From NCBI RefSeq assembly GCF_031127835.1, contig NZ_JARXHX010000001.1, positions 434,001 to 498,000 on the forward strand: a stretch of DNA of 64,000 bases. Reading direction: 5' to 3'. The number at the start of each line of letters is the position of its first letter. Position 1 is the first letter of the stretch. Shown one piece after another: positions 62,789-64,000 of this stretch. Source of the DNA: Pelagicoccus sp. SDUM812002 (GTDB lineage: Bacteria; Verrucomicrobiota; Verrucomicrobiia; Opitutales; Opitutaceae). The translations under genes and the position numbers were made by a program. The notes beneath the pieces were generated by a model, which made no database searches, had not been told where the DNA came from, and saw nothing but the letters and a program-made list of their open reading frames with translations.

Positions 62789-64000
62789 ATGTTACCCTCA
62801 AGGTCCATGCGAGTGCTGTGCACCTGCGTAGTCACGTCCTTTGCTATAACCTCTCAATCGAGCGCCTTCACAACTGACCCCAGCTCAGTCGATCTTTCGA
62901 TCGCGCTCAAATTTTCCGACTACGAAGTATCCCAATACATCGTCGATAAGAATTTTAACCTCGAATTCGGAAAGCACCCAAACGCCAATGACAAAAAATC
63001 CGTATCTGACTGGTTTATACAGTTCTTTTCCCATCAGGCGCTCATTGCTGAACTTAGGTCAAAAGGCTGGGACCAGAAACGCGAGGTCGTTCAAGGCGTT
63101 GTCGCTATGGAAAAGTATATGCTCCTTCAAGACGACAGCCCGGTCTTCCAGAAGCTTGTTGAACCGAGTGAATCTAACCCCAGAAACCTAATCGAACTGA
63201 GAAAGGACGCATCGACTCGCGTCACGGGCAGTTTCCTTAAACTGCCGTCGGCGAACGCCCGCGAGTATGACTCACAACACCTGAAGGACCTCATCATAGG
63301 CTCAGTACCGCTTGAGCGTAGCGTGCTAGGGACTACTGGGGCTCACGCGGCCAACACTGTCCTGAGCTGGCCGTATCATCCCTTTATGGAATTCAGAAAT
63401 CAGATCTCAGCCGCTGAAATCGGCCAGTTTTATGGCCCAATCAGGAGCCGTGATTCAGTGCTCTATTTCGAAGTCTTAGACAAAGATGCGGACTCTCCCG
63501 TCTTTGCAGATCAGAGCGACCAAGAACTGGCTGAATACGCTCGCTTCATCGAGCGTTCAGTCGCGATTCAAGCGTTCTCCCGGAAAATGATCGCCGAATC
63601 TGAACTAGAAACATTCCCAAAATCCAAAAGACTCTTTCTCGATTCAATCGAGTATCTTGGAAACGGGATCTGCCAGGTAGCAAACTCTTCTATCCAAGAC
63701 TATACCCTCTTCTCATACAGGTCGAACAAGGCGTACATTTCGGTCTCTATCGAACAATTCGTTGACTCGTTAAACAGCGCAATACTTCGCCAACCAATCA
63801 CGACAGAATCTGACCTAAACTACCAAATCGAACAACATACTCTTTCGAATCTTCTTTACGGAATCACATTGTCTCCAGGTTTTCATTACAATTCTAAATT
63901 CGAACAAGACAGACTGAATTTTGAAAACAATTCCATCCTAGAGCACTACAAGAATCAGCAAAGAAGAAAGAGACCACCCCCTTCAGATGAGACCCTAAAA
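62789..64000 (+). CDS. Exported protein, possible SurA/PpiC-type foldase, runs off the edge
   Basis: The frame from the ATG at 62789 (another at 62807) is open to the last base, at least 404 codons, so the 3' end is missing. 'RVLCTCVVTSFAITSQSSA' is a signal peptide. The first domain has helices ('KHPNANDKKSVSDWFIQFFSHQALIAELRSKGW', 'VVQGVVAMEKYMLLQDDSPVF') like the chaperone part of SurA-type proteins. The segment 'ISAAEIGQFYGPIRSRDSVLYFEVLDKD' recalls the end of a parvulin domain (G-x-x-x-G-P-x-x-x...-V-x-D). This suggests a periplasmic peptidyl-prolyl isomerase or chaperone, but the resemblance is modest. The C-terminus visible ends in a basic, Pro-rich stretch. Confidence 0.45.
   Translation, partial: MLPSRSMRVLCTCVVTSFAITSQSSAFTTDPSSVDLSIALKFSDYEVSQYIVDKNFNLEFGKHPNANDKKSVSDWFIQFFSHQALIAELRSKGWDQKREVVQGVVAMEKYMLLQDDSPVFQKLVEPSESNPRNLIELRKDASTRVTGSFLKLPSANAREYDSQHLKDLIIGSVPLERSVLGTTGAHAANTVLSWPYHPFMEFRNQISAAEIGQFYGPIRSRDSVLYFEVLDKDADSPVFADQSDQELAEYARFIERSVAIQAFSRKMIAESELETFPKSKRLFLDSIEYLGNGICQVANSSIQDYTLFSYRSNKAYISVSIEQFVDSLNSAILRQPITTESDLNYQIEQHTLSNLLYGITLSPGFHYNSKFEQDRLNFENNSILEHYKNQQRRKRPPPSDETLK

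Overview
The window looks like chromosomal DNA of a polysaccharide-degrading bacterium of the Verrucomicrobiota, most likely an opitutal/puniceicoccal lineage such as Pelagicoccus. This is inference. It rests on the dense set of secreted glycoside hydrolases (families resembling GH2, GH5, GH43, GH51, GH95, GH97, GH110 and GH140) with CE1 and CE20-like esterases, on a XylR-type AraC regulator, and on paired FG-GAP/TPR secreted proteins. No 16S gene or other taxonomic marker is present.

Layout. (1) 1-8.9 kb is the integrase-proximal end of an integrated element. A tyrosine recombinase gene lies next to a 51-nt 3' fragment of a tRNA-Met(CAU) gene, probably the initiator tRNA, which is followed by that tRNA's own terminator. 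The cargo includes a PD-(D/E)XK-like nuclease, a four-module GNAT-PIN-GNAT-like-ASCH-like protein, a stand-alone ASCH protein and several plasmid/ICE-type hypotheticals. The intact tRNA and the other end should lie left of the window. (2) 9.2-12.8 kb holds a small lipoprotein, a frameshifted DUF2231 membrane protein, a GH110-like beta-helix enzyme and a scrap of a transglutaminase-like gene. (3) 13.0-24.2 kb is a defence island on one strand: hsdR, a DUF3800 gene, hsdM, hsdS, then a SIR2 protein, a HEPN-type (RX4H) protein and a DUF262/HNH GmrSD-like protein at 1-3 nt spacing, ending in a frameshifted HNH endonuclease gene. (4) 24.5-36.9 kb is mostly carbohydrate-active: an apiosidase-like enzyme, GH2, a broken CE1 esterase, a laminarinase-fold-like secreted protein and a CE20-like esterase. 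They are interspersed with a histidine phosphatase, a TauE/SafE permease, an orphan pair of contractile-tail tube genes, and two decayed copies of the 3' end of the HNH gene.

(5) 36.9-45.0 kb is a five-gene minus-strand run (GH43-CBM6, CE1, GH97, GH51, GH43) with the content expected of an arabinoxylan-utilisation operon. The CE1 would remove feruloyl or acetyl groups, GH51 and GH43 would remove arabinose and xylose, and GH97 would remove alpha-linked galactose or glucose. (6) 45.5-49.9 kb carries an alpha/beta hydrolase and several unrecognised secreted proteins. One locus appears to encode a Cys-rich secreted peptide interrupted by an in-frame stop right after its signal peptide. (7) 49.9-56.9 kb has a GH95 and a 1,504-residue GH43-GH5-CBM6-lectin-FN3-LamG fusion. 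(8) 57.2-60.2 kb has a TPR gene and an FG-GAP gene overlapping by ATGA. (9) 60.6 kb to the end has a XylR-like regulator that may control the pentose-polymer genes, and two secreted proteins, the last running off the edge.

Two regulatory observations tie parts together. A palindrome TATAGCCTAGGCTATA lies upstream of the arabinoxylan run, and a 14/16 match lies upstream of the 1,504-residue fusion, with shorter matches near the XylR-like gene and the apiosidase-like gene. Several genes are broken by single indels or stops, so either gene decay or sequence errors must be considered.
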